Notes: a model not told the origin generated them from the letters alone. Shown: positions 8,690 through 18,711, counted from the first letter of the stretch. The stretch: 36,784 nt of DNA from JBOGHU01 sp050742255 (GCA_050742255.1 JBOGHU010000020.1:1-36784); one strand, 5' to 3'. Numbers and translations: made by a program.

Positions 8690-10470
8690 ATGGCCACGAC
8701 CGTCGCCGACGTCCTGCTCGAGCGCCTCCGCCAGTGGGACGTCGAGCGCATCTTCGGCTACCCCGGAGACGGCATCGGTGGGATCCTCGCCGCCTTGCGC
8801 CGGGCCGGGGACCGGCCCCGTTTCATCCAGGCCCGCCACGAGGAGATGTCGGCCTTCCAGGCCTGCGGCTACGCCAAGTTCTCGGGCCGGGTGGGGGTGT
8901 GCAGGCCACCTCCGGGCCCGGCGCCATCCACCTGCTGAACGGCCTCTACGACGCCAAGCTCGACCACGTGCCGGTGGTCGCCGTGGTGGGCCAGCAGGCC
9001 CGCACCGCCCTGGGTGGGAACTACCAGCAGGAGGTCGACCTGGTCTCGCTGTTCAAGGATGTGGCCCACGAGTACGTGCACATGGCCACCGTGCCCCAGC
9101 AGTTCCCGATGCTGATCGACCGGGCCATCCGCACCGCCTGCGCCGAGCGGACCGTGACCGCCGTGATCGTGCCCGCCGACCTCCAGGAGGTCCCCTACCG
9201 GCCCCCCGGGCACGAGTTCAAGATGGTCCCGTCGAGCATCGGCTGGCACGAGCCCGACACCGTGCCGCCGACCGCCGAGCTGGAGCGGGCGGCCGAGGTC
9301 CTCAACGCCGGGGAGCGGGTGGCCGTCCTGGTGGGCCAGGGCGCCCGGCGCGCCGCCGACGAGTTGGTGGAGGTCGCCGACCGGCTGGGGGCGGGGGTGG
9401 CCAAGGCCCTCCTCGGCAAGGACGTGCTCCCCGACGACCTCCCGTTCGTCACCGGCGCCATCGGCCTGCTGGGCACCAGGCCCAGCTACGACCTGATGAT
9501 GGGCTGTGACACCCTCTTGATGGTGGGATCGAGCTTCCCCTACACCCAGTTCCTGCCCGAGCTGGACGGGGTCCGGGGGGTGCAGATCGACATCAGTGGG
9601 AAGATGATCGGCATCCGCTACCCGATGGCGGTCAACCTGGTCGGCGACAGCCGGGCCACCCTCGGCGCCCTGGCCCCGCTGCTGGAGCGGAAGGGCGACC
9701 GGTCCTGGCGGAGGCGGATCGAGGCCGAGGTGGAGCGGTGGTGGACCGTCCTCGAGGCCCGGGCCATGAACGAGGCCGACCCGGTGAACCCCCAACGGGT
9801 CTTCTGGGAGCTCTCCTCCCGCCTCCCCGACGACGTCATCCTCACCTCGGACTCAGGCTCGGCCGCCAACTGGTTCGCGCGGGACCTGAGGCTGCGGGCC
9901 GGGATGCGGGCGTCGCTGTCGGGGGCCCTGGCCACGATGGGGTCGGGGGTGCCCTACGCCATCGGCGCCAAGTTCGCCCACCCCGACCGACCGGCCATCG
10001 CCCTGGTGGGTGACGGTGCCATGCAGATGAACGGGCTCAACGAGCTGATCACCGTCACCCGCTACTGGCGGGAGTGGGCCGATCCCCGCCTGGTGGTGCT
10101 GGTCCTGCACAACAACGACCTCAACCAGGTCACCTGGGAGCTGCGGGCCATGGCCGGGTCACCCAAGTTCGAGGCGTCCCAGGACATCCCCGACTTCCCC
10201 TACGCCGCCTACGCCAGGTCCCTGGGGCTGGAGGGCATCCGGGTCGACGCCCCCGAGGAGGTGGGCCCGGCGTGGGAGCGGGCCCTGGAGGCCGAGCGCC
10301 CCTGCGTGCTGGAGGTGATCACCGACCCCGAGGTCCCCCCCCTGCCACCGCACGTGGAGCTGGAGCAGGCCACCTCCCTCCTCCGGGCGATCCTCCAGGG
10401 CGATCCCGCCTCCCGGGAGATGGTCGTGCAGGGCTTCAAGGGCAAGCTGGCGGAGTTCGTCAACCGGTGA
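8690..10470 (+). CDS. ThDP-dependent enzyme, PoxB/acetolactate synthase-like (frameshifted)
   Basis: A thiamine-diphosphate enzyme of the pyruvate oxidase/acetolactate synthase family, about 593 residues if one missing base is restored. The start ATG at 8690 has a strong AGGAGG site. The N-terminal pyrimidine-binding domain has the catalytic glutamate in RHEEM (Glu51). The middle domain follows, and the C-terminal ThDP-binding motif starts at GDGAM (Asp442, corrected numbering) and ends with NN. After GRVGVC the frame breaks at 8903-8904; one base is missing before ATSGPGAIHLLNGLYDAK, which continues in another frame. Read literally, only an 82-residue fragment is made. The substrate is unknown. 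The neighbours, a dehydratase-like enolase-superfamily enzyme and a hydroxyacid dehydrogenase, suggest 2-oxoacid metabolism (inference). Confidence 0.88.
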
Positions 10471-10499
10471 CGGGCCGGCGCCGCCCTGGGAGCGGGGCC

Positions 10500-11583
10500 G
10501 TGCCCATCGAGCGCCTGGACGTGGATGCGTACAGGGTGCCCACCGAGGAGCCCGTGTCCGACGCCACCCTCACATGGGACGCGGTCACGGTGGTGGTCGT
10601 GGAGGCCCACGCCGGTGGGCGGCGGGGCCTGGGGCTACAGCTACACCCACCAGGCGGCGGGGGTGGTGGCGGCATCCACCCTGGCCCCCGCCGTCCGTGG
10701 CCTCGATGCCATGGACGTGGCCCGGGCCTGGTCGGCCATGGTGGCCCAGGTCCGCAACCATGGTCGCCCGGCCCTGGCCTCCGCTGCCATCGCCGCGGTC
10801 GACGTGGCGCTCTGGGACCTCAAGGCCCGGCTGTGCGGCCTGTCCCTGGTCTCGCTCCTAGGCGCCGCCCGCCAGGAGGTGCCGGTGTACGGGAGCGGGG
10901 GGTTCACCTCCTACTCCGAGGAGCGCCTGGCCCGTCAGTTCGGTGGCTGGGTCGCGGCCGGCATCCCCCGGGTGAAGATGAAGGTCGGTCGCCGCCCCGA
11001 TGCCGACGCGGAGCGGGTGGCGGCGGCCCGGGCCGCCGTGGGCGACGGGGCGTCCCTCTTCGTCGACGCCAACGGCGGCTACGACCGCAAGCAGGCCCTG
11101 GCCTGCGCGGCGACCTTCGCCCACCTGGGCGTCACCTGGTTCGAGGAGCCGGTCTCCTCCGACGACCTGGAGGGGCTGGCGCTGGTCCGGGACCGGGCGC
11201 CGGCGGCGATGGAGGTGGCCGCCGCCGAGTACGGCTACGACGCCGCCTACTTCCACCGCATGCTCGCCGCCGGCGCCGTCGACGTCCTCCAGGCCGACGC
11301 CACCCGGTGTGGGGGGATCACCGGCTTCCTCGACGCCGCCGCCCTGTGCCGCAGCCGCTCGCTGCCGCTGTCGGCCCACACCGCCCCCAGCCTCCACGCC
11401 CACCCCGGTGCCGCCGCCTCCCCCCTCCGCCACGTCGAGTACTTCCACGACCACGTGGTGGTGGAGCGGGTGCTGTTCGAGGGGGTCCTCGGGCCCCGTG
11501 ACGGCGCCCTGTGGCCCGACCGGGACCGCCCCGGGCACGGCCTGGAGCTCAGGCGGGCCGACGCCGAGCGGTTCGCGGCGTGA
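10500..11583 (+). CDS. Enolase-superfamily (mandelate racemase group) acid-sugar dehydratase-like enzyme (frameshifted)
   Basis: About 360 residues after removing one extra G in the GGGG run at 10631-10634; the first 45 codons (from GTG 10500, with GGGAG upstream) are in one frame and the rest in another. All mandelate racemase group catalytic positions are visible, with spacing close to mandelate racemase: KMK (Lys159, Lys161), metal ligands Asp189 (VDANGG), Glu215 (FEEP) and Glu243 (AAEYGYD), and the Asp266-His293 dyad (QADATRCGGIT, SAHTAP). Family members abstract the alpha proton of a carboxylate, most often to dehydrate an aldonic acid to a 2-keto-3-deoxy acid. The specific substrate cannot be assigned. 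It starts 30 bp after the ThDP gene and its stop overlaps the next GTG, so it is in an operon. Confidence 0.88.
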
Positions 11584-13992
11584 GCGAGCGGGGCGAAGCC
11601 TCGGACCTGGCCCGGGCGTTGGGTGAGCAGGTGGCCGGCGAGGTCCGCTTCGACGCCGGGAGCCGGGCGCTGTACGCCACCGACGCCTCCAACTTCCGGC
11701 AGGTGCCCATCGGGGTGGTGGTCCCGAGGGACGTCGACGACGTGGAGGCGACGGTCGCCACCTGCGCGGCCCACGACGTGCCGGTCGTCAGCCGGGGCGG
11801 GGGGACCAGCCTGGCCGGCCAGTGCTGCAACGTGGCGGTGGTGATGGACATGTCGAAGCACCTGCGCCAGGTCCGGTGGCTGTCGCCCGAGCACCGCCGG
11901 GCCCGGGTGCAGCCCGGTGTGGTCCTCGACGACCTGCGCGACGCGGCCGAGGAGCACGGCCTCACCTTCGGTCCCGACCCCGCCACCCACAACCACTGCA
12001 CGCTCGGGGGGATGATCGGCAACAACTCCTGCGGGGTCCACTCGGTGATGGCCGGGCGCACCTCCGACAACGTGGCCGAGCTGGAGGTCCTCACCTACGA
12101 CGGGTTGCGCATGACCGTGGGGCCGACCACCGAGGCGGAGCTGGACCGCACCGTGGCGGCGGGCGGACGCCGGGGCGAGATCTACCGGGCGCTGCGAGAG
12201 CTGCGCGACCGCCACGCCGGGGAGATCCGGGCCCGGTTCCCCGACATCCCCCGTCGGGTCTCCGGCTACAACCTCGACGAGCTGCTCCCCGAGCGGGGCT
12301 TCAACCTGGCCCGGGCCCTGGTGGGCACCGAGGGGACGTGCGTGACGGTGCTGGAGGCGACGGTGGACCTGGTCGAGAGCCCACCGGCCCGATCGCTGCT
12401 GGTGCTGGGCTACCCCGACATCTCCACCGCCGGCGACCACGTGACCGAGGTCCTCGAGGCCGGACCGGTCGGGCTGGAGGGCATCGACCACCGCCTGGTC
12501 GCCGACATGCGGCGGAAGGGGCTGCACCCCGACCACCTCCGACTCCTGCCCGAGGGCCGGGCCTGGCTGCTGGTGGAGCTCGGGGGGGCGAGCAGGGACG
12601 AGGCCGACCAGGCCGCCCTCGCCGCCATGGCCCGGCTGGCCGGCGCCGGCTCGGCGCCGGCCTGCCGGCTCTACGACGACCCTCGCCAGGAGGCCGTGGT
12701 GTGGGAGATCCGGGAGTCGGGCCTGGGGGCCACCGCCCGGGTGCCGGGCCGGCCCGACACGTGGCCGGGGTGGGAGGACTCGGCCGTGCCCCCCGGGCGG
12801 GTCGGCGACTACCTCCGTGACCTGGAGACCCTCTACCGGGACCACGGCTACGAGGCGTCGCTCTACGGCCACCTGGGCCAGGGCTGCATCCACAGCCGGG
12901 TCCCCTTCGACCTGCGCAGCGCCGAGGGCATGGCCCACTACCGGCGCTTCCTCGAGGACGCCGCCGACCTGGTGGTCGGCCACGGCGGCTCCCTGTCGGG
13001 CGAGCACGGCGACGGCCAGCAGCGAGCCGAGCTGCTGCCCAGGATGTTCGGCGAGGAGCTGGTGGCGGCGTTCGCCCAGTTCAAGGCCATCTGGGACCCC
13101 ACCGACGGGATGAACCCGGGCAAGGTGGTGCGCCCGTCGCGACTGGACGAGAACCTGCGCCTGGGTCCCAGCTACCACCCCACGCCGGTGCGGACCCACT
13201 TCGCCTACCCGGACGACGACGGCGACTTCGCCGGGCGGCGCTGCGCTGCGTGGGGGTGGGCAAGTGCCCGGCGCGCGGGGGGCGGCACCATGTGCCCCAG
13301 CTACATGGTCACCCGGGAGGAGCGGCACTCGACCAGGGGTCGGGCCCGCCTGCTGTTCGAGATGCTCAACGGCCAGGAGCTCGGGGGGTGGCGCTCCCCC
13401 GAGGTCAAGGAGGCCCTCGACCCTGGCCCGCCGGCTCCTGCGCCAGCTCGTGGCCGCCCTGCGCGGCGACATCCGGGCAGGGGTGACCGTGGTGGGCCTG
13501 GAGCCGAGCTGCGTGGCCACCTTCCGCGACGAGCTGGTGGCGCTGCTGCCCCACGACGAGGACGCCCGCCGCCTGAGCACCCAGGTGCGCACGCTGGGTG
13601 AGCTGCTGGCCGGGCGGGGCGATGGGCTCGACCTCCCGCCACTGCGGAGGCGGGCCCTGGTCCAGGGCCACTGCCACCACAAGGCGGTCATGGGCCTCGA
13701 CGGCGAGGAGGCGGTGCTGGCACGCCTCGGGCTCGACCACGAGATCCTCGACTCGGGCTGCTGCGGGCTGGCCGGCTCCTTCGGCTTCGAGGCGGGGAAG
13801 TACGACGTGTCCATCGCCGCCGGCGAACGGGTGCTGCTCCCCGCGGTGCGGCGGGCCGCTCCCGACACCCTGATCGTCGCCGACGGCTTCAGCTGCCGCA
13901 CCCAGATCGCCGACACCACCGACCGCCGGGCCGTGCACCTGGCCCAGGTGGTGCGCCAGGCCCTGGTCGAGGCCGGCCGGCTGGGCGCCTGA
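11580..13992 (+). pseudogene. FAD-binding/Fe-S fused 2-hydroxyacid dehydrogenase (GlcD-GlpC type), damaged
   Basis: Starts at GTG 11580, overlapping the previous stop (GTGA). The N-terminal PCMH-type FAD domain (about 1-260; VSRGGGTSLAGQ, GMIGNNSCGVHS) and FAD-oxidase C-terminal domain (to about 520; GHLGQGCIHSRVPFD, GEHGDGQQR, MNPGKVV) are intact. After GDFAG a missing G (13233-13235) and an extra C (13267-13269) enclose ALRCVGVGKC read in a wrong frame. After EVKEALD (13420) the sequence jumps to LARRLLRQ and VVGLEPSC. As I recall the family, a Cys-rich 4Fe-4S segment and the first CCG-type domain belong between these, so roughly 200 or more residues appear lost. The last domain (HGCHH-like QGHCHHKAVM, DSGCCGLAGSFGFEAG) remains. 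Intact homologues oxidise D-lactate or similar 2-hydroxyacids and pass electrons to quinone. Confidence 0.85.
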
Positions 13993-14040
13993 GGGCGGGG
14001 CGGGGCGGGCGGGGCGCGCACAAACGGGGCGCCGGGCGGA

Positions 14041-15297
14041 TCACAGCCGGCCGGTGGCCTTGACCCTGAGGTAGGCGTCGGCCAGCCGGGGGGCCAGCTC
14101 CCCGGGCGGGGCGTCGACGACGGTGGCGTCCAGCCCCCGGAGCCGGGCCACCGTCCTCTGTCGCTCGGCCAGGGCCGCCACCGCCGCCGCCTGGCGGTAG
14201 GCGGCGGCGGCGGTGGTGGCGGGGGACCGGGCCCAGGCGGCCACGTCGGGGTCGGTGACGCTGGCCACCACCACCAGGTGGTCGCCCAGGACCAATGGGA
14301 GGGCGGGGAGCAGGGTCTCGGCCAGGGCCTCCTCGGCCAGCTCGGTGAGCACCACCACCAGGGCACGCCGGCGGAAGCGGCTCACGGCGGTGGCGAACGC
14401 CCCCCGGTAGTCGCTCTCGACCAGCTCCGGCTCGAGGGCGTACAGGGCCTCGGTGACGCGGTGGAGCTGGCGGCCCCCGGGACCGGGGGCCACCACCGTG
14501 CGGACCCGGTGGGAGAAGGCCAGCAGGCCGGCCCGGTCGCCCAGGCGGCCCGCCACGTACGTCAGGGCCATCACCGCGTCCATGGCGTGCTCCAGGCGGG
14601 GGGCCCCGCCCACCCGGGCGGCCATGGTGCGGCCGCTGTCGAGCAGGCACAGCACCGTCTGGTTGCGCTCGGCCCGGTACGTGCGGACGATGGCCCTCCC
14701 GGTCCTGGCGGTGGCGGCCCAGTCGATCCGGCGGCTCTCGTCGTCCACCGAGTACTCCCGGAGGGAGTCGAACTCGGTCCCCCCGCCCCGGCCCTGGGCC
14801 GAGCGCAGCCCCACCTCGAGCAGGCGGGCCCGGCGGATGCGCAGCTCGGCCTGGTCACGGGACCGGTACCGGGGGTGGACCCGCAGCACCGACGGGCAGG
14901 CGACGCGCCCCTGGCGGGCGGCCAGGCCCAGGGGGCCGTCGACCCTGAGGGTGAGCCCGCCCGGCTCGAAGCGGCCCCGGCGGGAGGGGGTGATGGTGGT
15001 CCGGGCCACCGCCTCGCCCCGGGGGGGCAGGACGAGGCGGGCCCGGCGGGACAGGGGTCCCAGCGAGGGGGCCAGCTCGTCGGCCAGGGCCACCGACTGG
15101 GACCGGCGGGTGGGGTTGCGGAGCCGCCACACCACCTCGGCCGAGGCGCCCAGGGTGAGGACGGCGGGGAGCTGGCGGGCCACGGCCAGGGCGTCGGGTC
15201 GCAGCGCCGCCGCCCAGTCGGCGAGCGCCACCGCCACCAGCACCCCGTCCACCACCACCAGGCTTCGGGCCAGCCCCAGGGGCAGGACCAGGACCAC
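14041..15297 (-). CDS. DUF58 domain protein, membrane-anchored
   Basis: At least 418 residues from the GTG at 15297. Two hydrophobic stretches at the N-terminus are followed by a soluble region and the DUF58 signature YSVDDESRRIDWAATARTG (about 190-210), then a von Willebrand A-like fold (LCLLDSGRTM, metal-site-like). DUF58 proteins accompany MoxR ATPases; their biochemical role is not settled. The true start is probably upstream: in-frame coding resembling LPVPTRRLALLAAALSAV continues to about 15348 but holds no ATG, GTG or TTG. An upstream GTG at 15359 is out of frame by what could be one missing base. It follows MoxR directly in the same operon and converges with the FAD/Fe-S gene. Confidence 0.88.
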   Translation of the reverse strand: MVLVLPLGLARSLVVVDGVLVAVALADWAAALRPDALAVARQLPAVLTLGASAEVVWRLRNPTRRSQSVALADELAPSLGPLSRRARLVLPPRGEAVARTTITPSRRGRFEPGGLTLRVDGPLGLAARQGRVACPSVLRVHPRYRSRDQAELRIRRARLLEVGLRSAQGRGGGTEFDSLREYSVDDESRRIDWAATARTGRAIVRTYRAERNQTVLCLLDSGRTMAARVGGAPRLEHAMDAVMALTYVAGRLGDRAGLLAFSHRVRTVVAPGPGGRQLHRVTEALYALEPELVESDYRGAFATAVSRFRRRALVVVLTELAEEALAETLLPALPLVLGDHLVVVASVTDPDVAAWARSPATTAAAAYRQAAAVAALAERQRTVARLRGLDATVVDAPPGELAPRLADAYLRVKATGRL

Positions 15298-15368
15298 CGC
15301 CGACAGGGCGGCGGCGAGCAGGGCCAGGCGGCGGGTGGGGACCGGCAGCGTCGCGCCACCCCCTGGCG

Positions 15369-16334
15369 TCAGCGAGGCACCGGGACGGTGGCGAGGATCC
15401 CGTCCAGCACGCCGTCGGCCGTGCCCCCCTCCAGGTCCAGCTCGGGGCGTAGGAGGATGCGGTGGCGCAGGCTGGGCCTGGCCATGGCCTGCACGTCGTC
15501 GGGGGTCACGAACGCCCGGCCCGACAGCCAGGTCCAGGCCTTGGCCGCGTGCAGGAGCATGGTGGCCCCCCGGGGGGAGGCGCCCAGCACGAGCGACGGC
15601 GACTCCCGGGTGGCGCGGGCCAGGGCCACGACGTAGCCCAGCACCGACGGCTCGCAGCGCACGGCGGCGACCTCCCGCCGCGCCGCCTCGAGGTCGGCGG
15701 GCCCGGCGGCGGGGGCTATGCCCGCGGTGGCCAGGTCGTGGGGGTCGAGCCCCTGGTCGTGGCGGGCCAGGATGGCCTGCTCCTGCTCGGCGTCGGGGTA
15801 CGGGACCACCAGCTTGAGCAGGAAGCGGTCCAGCTGGGCCTCGGGGAGGGGGTAGGTCCCCTCGTACTCCACCGGGTTCTGGGTGGCGACCACGAGGAAG
15901 GGCTCGGGCAGGGCCCGGGCCGTGCCCTCGACCGAGACCTGGCGCTCCTCCATGGCCTCGAGCAGGGCCGACTGGGTCTTGGGCGGGGTCCGGTTGACCT
16001 CGTCGGCCAGCAGCAGGTTGGTGAAGACCGGTCCCTCCCGGAAGCGGAGCGAACGGCGCCCCCCGTCCTGGTCGAGCACGGCCTGGCCCACCACGTCGGA
16101 GGGCATGAGGTCGGGGGTGAACTGCACCCGCTTGGTGTCGAGGTCCAAGGCGGCGGCCAGGGCCTTCACCAGCAGGGTCTTGGCCACGCCGGGCACGCCC
16201 TCGAGGAGGACGTGGCCCCGGACCAACAGGGCGGCCACCAGTCCCGACAGGACGCCCTCCTGGCCCACGACGACCTTGCCCACCTCGTCCCGGACCCCCA
16301 GGATGGCCTGGCGGGGGGTGCGGTCAGCGGGCAC
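15369..16334 (-). CDS. MoxR-family AAA+ ATPase
   Basis: A 321-residue chaperone-like AAA+ ATPase. Walker A is GVPGVAKT (46-53), Walker B LLLADE (107-112) followed by the MoxR-typical NRTPPKTQSALLEAMEE, and sensor 1 lies in VATQNP (149-154). The C-terminal lid (SPRGATMLLHAAKAWTWLSGR) fits MoxR. These ATPases are thought to help mature or activate partner complexes together with VWA-type proteins; DUF58 next door is the likely partner. The start GTG 16334 (VPADRTPRQAI) lies inside the end of the DUF4350 gene (11-bp overlap), with AGAGG upstream. Longer in-frame starts would read a low-complexity antisense-like region and were rejected. Confidence 0.93.
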   Translation of the reverse strand: MPADRTPRQAILGVRDEVGKVVVGQEGVLSGLVAALLVRGHVLLEGVPGVAKTLLVKALAAALDLDTKRVQFTPDLMPSDVVGQAVLDQDGGRRSLRFREGPVFTNLLLADEVNRTPPKTQSALLEAMEERQVSVEGTARALPEPFLVVATQNPVEYEGTYPLPEAQLDRFLLKLVVPYPDAEQEQAILARHDQGLDPHDLATAGIAPAAGPADLEAARREVAAVRCEPSVLGYVVALARATRESPSLVLGASPRGATMLLHAAKAWTWLSGRAFVTPDDVQAMARPSLRHRILLRPELDLEGGTADGVLDGILATVPVPR

Positions 16335-17460
16335 CAGGGGCCTCTGCCGGGTGCCCCGGCGTGGTCGCCGCCCGGCGGATCGCCGCCACCTCGGCGGCCA
16401 GGGCGACCAGCCCGTCGGCGTCGCCGAGGGGGTTGGGGGTGAGGACGGCGTCGAGCCGGTCCAGGGGCACGCCGGTGCGGGCCGCCGCCACCTCGGCCAC
16501 CGTGGCCGGCGCCGCGGTGGCCGCCAGCCCCAGGCGCCGGGCCAGGTCCTGGCGCAGGTCGTCCCGCACCAGGGCGCCGGCGTGGTCATGGCGGCGGGCC
16601 TGGTGGAACAGGTTGCCCACCGCCGCCACCAGCTCGGACGCGGCCAGGGAGACGGGCTGGGGCTCGGGCACCGGCCGCCCCAGCCGCCGGCCCCGCCACC
16701 AGGCGTAGACGCCGAAGGCCACGGCCAGCTGGGCCAGGGCCGCCTTCACGTCGTCACCGACGAGATCGGTCAGGCCCTGGGACCCGGTGCCGGGCCCAGG
16801 TGGCCGCACGAAGGCGACCCTGGCCCCCGGGCGGGGGGCGAGGAGGGCGGCGGCCAGCATGGCGTTGTCCTCGCTCCCGAGCACCCGGTTGGTGAAGACG
16901 GCGGCGCCTCCCACCGCCACCACGGTGCCCTCCCCCTCGGGCCCCACCGCCACGAAGTGGCCCTCGCCGGCGGGGAAGCAGCCGGTGGCGCCGGGGAACA
17001 GCCCGTAGGCCAGGCCGCCGGCGGGGTCGATGCGCTCCACGTCGGCCAGGGCGGGCAGGCCGCACCCCCGGTCGAGGGTGGCCGCCGCCGGGGCCGCCCC
17101 GGTGGTGCCCCGCACCGGGAAGGGGTTGAGGGGTGAGCGGGGGGCGGCCACGACCAGCGTCCCCCCCGCCCTCACCCACCGGCCCAGCCCGGCCCGGCCG
17201 GCCTGGTCGAGGTCATCGGACAGGACCAGAGCGATGTCGACAGCGGCGGTGGGAGGCTCCCCGGTGACCGCCACGTCGGCGCCCAGGCCCTCCAGGAGCA
17301 GGACCAGGGCCCGGGTGCCCAGCGGCCCGGTGGAGGAGGGGTCGAGGGGCGGGCCCTCCCGTGGCGGTGGGCCGATGAGCACCACACCGGCCACGGTGAC
17401 CCCGAGCACGGCGGCAGCCACCGCCGCGGCGCGCCCCGGGGAGCGGTGCCCGGCGGTCAC
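16324..17460 (-). CDS. DUF4350 domain membrane protein
   Basis: A 378-residue protein with a transmembrane segment at about 10-30, an extracytoplasmic domain resembling the DUF4350/GATase-like fold (LSDDLDQAGRAGLGRWVRAGGTLVVAAP) and a second membrane segment near 240-258 (ALAQLAVAFGVYAWWRGRRLG). A cytoplasmic tail with SELVAAVGNLFHQARRHDHA follows. The family has no proven biochemical activity; it recurs between DUF4129 and MoxR genes in actinobacteria. The GTG start at 17460 overlaps the DUF4129 stop (GTGA), and the gene overlaps moxR at its other end, so translation is likely coupled. Confidence 0.88.
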   Translation of the reverse strand: MTAGHRSPGRAAAVAAAVLGVTVAGVVLIGPPPREGPPLDPSSTGPLGTRALVLLLEGLGADVAVTGEPPTAAVDIALVLSDDLDQAGRAGLGRWVRAGGTLVVAAPRSPLNPFPVRGTTGAAPAAATLDRGCGLPALADVERIDPAGGLAYGLFPGATGCFPAGEGHFVAVGPEGEGTVVAVGGAAVFTNRVLGSEDNAMLAAALLAPRPGARVAFVRPPGPGTGSQGLTDLVGDDVKAALAQLAVAFGVYAWWRGRRLGRPVPEPQPVSLAASELVAAVGNLFHQARRHDHAGALVRDDLRQDLARRLGLAATAAPATVAEVAAARTGVPLDRLDAVLTPNPLGDADGLVALAAEVAAIRRAATTPGHPAEAPGAR

Positions 17461-18188
17461 GGGGCGGACCCCTCCCCGGCCAGCACGCGGTCGGCCAGGT
17501 CACGGGCCCGGGCCGCGTCGTGGGGGCCGGTGGGCTGGTTGCCGTACCAGGCCCCCTCGAACAGGGCGGTGACCCGGTCCACGTCGGGGCCGGTGTCGGG
17601 CAGGGCGGAGCGGACGGCCCGACGGTACTCCCCGGAGGTGCGCCCGGGGACCTCCTCCACCAGGCCCCGGCCGGCCAGCTCGGCGATCAGGGCCCGGTAG
17701 TGGCAGCGGACCGCCGCCCGCCACTGGCCGGCGGCCTCGTGGGCCCTCGCCTCCGCCCGCCAGTCGACGGCGGCCCGACCGGCACGGCCGGGTCGGGCGA
17801 GGGGTGCGCCCGGGTCGCCCCGGAGCCCGGTGGAGAAGCGCACCGCGAAGGCCACCGCGGCCAGGGCGAGGACGACCACCACCACCCAGGTCAGCGCGTC
17901 GGTGCCCCCGGCCCCGACGAGCTGCCCGAGGAGGCGGCCGAGCTGGTCGAGCGCCCAGTCCCGGAGCCGTTCCAGGATGGTCCGGGGGGGCTCGCCGAAC
18001 TCGGGGCGGGCCAGGATCTCCTCGACCGCCCGTCGCACCCCCTCGCCGCCGGCCTCGGGGACCGGGAGGTCGCCGGGGCGGGTGGCGGCCAGGGGGAGCT
18101 CAGCCAGGAGCGCCAGCGCCGCCACGCCGCGACGGTACCGGAGGAGGGACCGGCCGCCGCGGCTCGGGCGGCGGGCGTGGCCGCTCAC
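17457..18188 (-). CDS. DUF4129 domain membrane protein
   Basis: 243 residues from GTG 18188, which overlaps the TGA of archease once the archease frame is corrected. It has a membrane segment at about 21-36, an extracytoplasmic linker with an amphipathic stretch (ILERLRDWALDQLGRLLGQL), a second membrane segment at 100-118 (WVVVVVLALAAVAFAVRF) and a cytoplasmic DUF4129 domain (AAGQWRAAVRCHYRALIAEL, RTSGEYRRAV, FEGAWYGNQP). Related domains occur at the C-terminus of transglutaminase-like proteins in MoxR clusters. In the raw sequence it appears fused in frame to archease; I regard this as a product of the archease frameshift, because a proper start and GTGA overlap exist exactly here. Confidence 0.86.
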   Translation of the reverse strand: MSGHARRPSRGGRSLLRYRRGVAALALLAELPLAATRPGDLPVPEAGGEGVRRAVEEILARPEFGEPPRTILERLRDWALDQLGRLLGQLVGAGGTDALTWVVVVVLALAAVAFAVRFSTGLRGDPGAPLARPGRAGRAAVDWRAEARAHEAAGQWRAAVRCHYRALIAELAGRGLVEEVPGRTSGEYRRAVRSALPDTGPDVDRVTALFEGAWYGNQPTGPHDAARARDLADRVLAGEGSAP

Positions 18189-18608
18189 AGGTCGAGCGTC
18201 ACCTCGCCCTCCCAGCGGTCCCCCACCGGCTCGAGCCGGAGGTCGTGCCAGGTGGCCGCCTTGGGGGCCACGCCGTGTCACCGAGGCCAGCTCGACCAGC
18301 TCCAGCTCGCCCTCCAGCCGAGCGCCCCGTAGCTGGGCGTCGACCAGGGTGACCGTCAGGTGGCCGTCGACGTCGAGGCGCACGATGGCATCGTCGAGCA
18401 GGGCCACCAGCAGCTCGGCCGGGCCCTCGCCGGTCAGCGCCACCGGGGCCCGGTGCCGGGGGGCGGCGGGGTCGACGTCGGCGAGCGAGGCGGCCAGTGC
18501 CTCGACCGCCGCGGTCAGGCACGCCTCGGGGGTGGGGCCGGTGACGAGGATGCCCAGGTCGGATCCCCGGCCCACCAGCTGGTAGGCCCTGCCCCCGCTG
18601 TCGGCCAC
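18185..18608 (-). CDS. Archease-family protein (frameshifted)
   Basis: About 140 residues when one extra base at 18276-18279 is ignored. Archease promotes guanylylation and multiple turnover of the RNA ligase RtcB, whose gene starts divergently about 100 bp away; this pairing is the best evidence. The N-terminal part (AYQLVGRGSDLGILVTGPTPEACLTAAVEALA) and, in the shifted frame, the C-terminal part (KAATWHDLRLEP to EGEVTLDL) match archease. The usual His-Thr-Ala-Asp motif reads Arg-Gly-Ser-Asp, keeping only the aspartate. The GTG start at 18608 has GAGGAGGG upstream. It heads the operon running into DUF4129, DUF4350, MoxR and DUF58. Confidence 0.78.
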
Positions 18609-18711
18609 CGCACCCTCCTCGCACGGCCCCCCGTGTGGGGGTGGTGACCCTCGGGTACCCCCCTACCGTGGCGTCCCACACCTCGGCCGCCGGCACGGGA
18701 GGGATCGGGTG

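Noticed and set aside
8690..8938. An independent 82-residue gene.
   Set aside because: It is the N-terminus of the ThDP enzyme cut by a one-base shift; similarity continues directly in the next frame.
17457..18608. A natural archease-DUF4129 fusion protein of 383 residues.
   Set aside because: The true archease C-terminus is present in the shifted frame with its own stop, and a GTGA start for DUF4129 lies exactly there.
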